This document shows, one piece after another, positions 63,088 through 64,000 of a DNA stretch of 64,000 bases. The position numbers and the translations under genes were made by a program. Position 1 is the first letter of the stretch; each line of letters starts with the position of its first letter. The DNA lies in contig NZ_OCTN01000001.1 in the NCBI RefSeq assembly GCF_900231835.1, positions 1,054,001 to 1,118,000 on the forward strand. The letters are read 5' to 3'. This stretch comes from Pontivivens marinum. GTDB lineage: Bacteria; Pseudomonadota; Alphaproteobacteria; Rhodobacterales; Rhodobacteraceae. The notes beneath the pieces were generated by a model. It was not told the DNA's origin. It ran no database searches and worked only from the letters and a program-made list of their open reading frames with translations.

Positions 63088-64000
63088 TCACTTGCCTATG
63101 CAAAAGCTGGAGAAGATTTCACCCAGCACATCCTCAACGCCTATTTGCCCAATCAATTTATCTAAGGCCATAATTGCCGAACGAACGTCCTCGGCGATCA
63201 GTTCCGTTACAAACGAGTCCATTTTGATACTCGAAAGAGCAACTCCGATATATTCAACCGCAGTCATCATCGCTTGCTGGTGGCGCTCACGTATCAGCAA
63301 AGATGACCCTTGCGTCAAATCACCGAGCTGCCGCCCAATATTATCAAGCAATTGATCAATGCCCGCGCCCGTGTGACTCGACACTCCGGATCGAACCCCG
63401 TCATCATCCTTACCATAGATTATCAAATCATGCGACTGCGGCTGCACGCCGTCATCCGGTTGATCCTGATCCGACGCGAGTAGGAAAATTCGTAGATCCG
63501 CCGATGTCGCACGCTTGATTGCCAGCTCTACACCTAGCCCTTCAACGACATCGCTGGTTTCCCGCAATCCCGCCGTATCGAGAAAAGTCACAAGTTGCCC
63601 CGCGACCTCCAATCTCACTTCGATTACATCGCGTGTTGTACCGGCAATATCCGAGATCAGCGCCACATCCCGCCGACTTAGCTTGTTAATCAAGCTCGAT
63701 TTTCCGGAATTCGGGCGCCCAACAATTGCGACCTCAAAACCGGTTCTAACTTGCTTGGCAGCCTTCGCGCCGGCCAGCTGCCCGTTCATTCCGGCTGAGA
63801 CATAAGTTAACAACTGCCTGACTTCTGGAAAGACATCTACAGGAACATCCTCATCAGCGAAATCGATTGTCGCCTCAATTAGAGCGATAGCGCGTAGCAA
63901 ATTGGCCCGCCACGTTTTCACCAATCGTGATAATTCACCATCCATGACCCGCAATGCCTGCCGACGCTGTTCATCAGTGTCTGAATCAATCAGATCAGCA
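63088..64000 (-). CDS. mnmE: tRNA modification GTPase MnmE, 3' part
   Basis: About 303 residues of the C-terminal part; the gene continues past the window edge (the frame opens with [16 protein letters not shown]). The G domain shows P-loop [10 protein letters not shown]2 AGTTRD and G3 DTAGLRE. The G4 position normally NKxD reads GKDD in [10 protein letters not shown]. The C-terminus ends FCIGK, with the Cys typical of MnmE. It forms a complex with MnmG to modify U34 of tRNAs. First visible gene of the operon ending with parB. Confidence 0.95.
   Translation of the reverse strand, partial: ADLIDSDTDEQRRQALRVMDGELSRLVKTWRANLLRAIALIEATIDFADEDVPVDVFPEVRQLLTYVSAGMNGQLAGAKAAKQVRTGFEVAIVGRPNSGKSSLINKLSRRDVALISDIAGTTRDVIEVRLEVAGQLVTFLDTAGLRETSDVVEGLGVELAIKRATSADLRIFLLASDQDQPDDGVQPQSHDLIIYGKDDDGVRSGVSSHTGAGIDQLLDNIGRQLGDLTQGSSLLIRERHQQAMMTAVEYIGVALSSIKMDSFVTELIAEDVRSAIMALDKLIGQIGVEDVLGEIFSSFCIGK

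Overview
The window is a chromosomal segment of an alphaproteobacterium, most likely of the order Rhodobacterales (Roseobacter/Rhodobacter relatives). The evidence is the order dnaN-recF-gyrB, the block mnmE-mnmG-rsmG-parA-parB with parS inside coding sequence, a CtrA-type TTAA-N7-TTAA site, and families common in that order: a ChrR-like cupin, a GT14 glycosyltransferase with a long C-terminal extension, FkbM methyltransferases and a YegD-like Hsp70. Most coding DNA is about 60-65 % G+C by eye. The genus cannot be fixed from the sequence alone. Both ends lie near the replication origin and partition locus, so this is probably origin-proximal DNA.

Layout. 1-6.3 kb: the 5' part of a MarR-like gene (minus strand), dnaN, recF, a HpcH/HpaI-type aldolase behind a possible CtrA promoter, and gyrB. 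6.3-13.8 kb: accessory modules, each with its own regulator and palindromic operators. These are an amine oxidase/SDR/cupin operon with a divergent TetR gene, a second TetR gene divergent from a small membrane protein, and an AhpD-like/membrane/DsbA-like/TetR operon followed by a second peptide deformylase. 13.8-20 kb: a YegD-like Hsp70, a PhnD/PhnC/PhnE-type ABC transporter with two permease domains in one chain, and a sulfotransferase-like plus class IV aminotransferase pair. 20-22.3 kb: a decay zone with a RidA gene, a broken propionyl-CoA synthetase gene, an SDR and a hydantoinase B remnant. 22.3-34.6 kb: an Lrp regulator, an MFS pump with a divergent TetR, tRNA-Arg(CCG), two glycosyltransferases, a HIT protein, a sulfotransferase, a threonine dehydratase-like enzyme, and a GbsR/MarR-regulated RND efflux pair.

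34.6-42.4 kb: a PfkB-family kinase, nth, an AraC-MGMT fusion, a thioesterase, dnaK, an FkbM methyltransferase and dnaJ. 42.5-49 kb: a complete five-gene peptide-type ABC operon and a LysR gene. 49-56.4 kb: malic enzyme, mutS, a PPOX flavoprotein, grpE and hrcA. 56.4-64 kb: rph-rdgB-hemW run toward parB; then parB, parA, rsmG, mnmG and mnmE (5' part missing) form a minus-strand operon with two perfect parS palindromes.

No phage, transposase, CRISPR array or recognisable defence island is visible. The most unusual signals are a four-unit 11-bp-period heptamer array present at two distant intergenic loci; the sulfotransferase/aminotransferase operon that mirrors a plant fusion protein; an FkbM gene wedged between dnaK and dnaJ; TetR/MarR-type palindrome sets that can be assigned to particular regulators; and a large inverted repeat that overlaps the ribosome binding site of the first gene.
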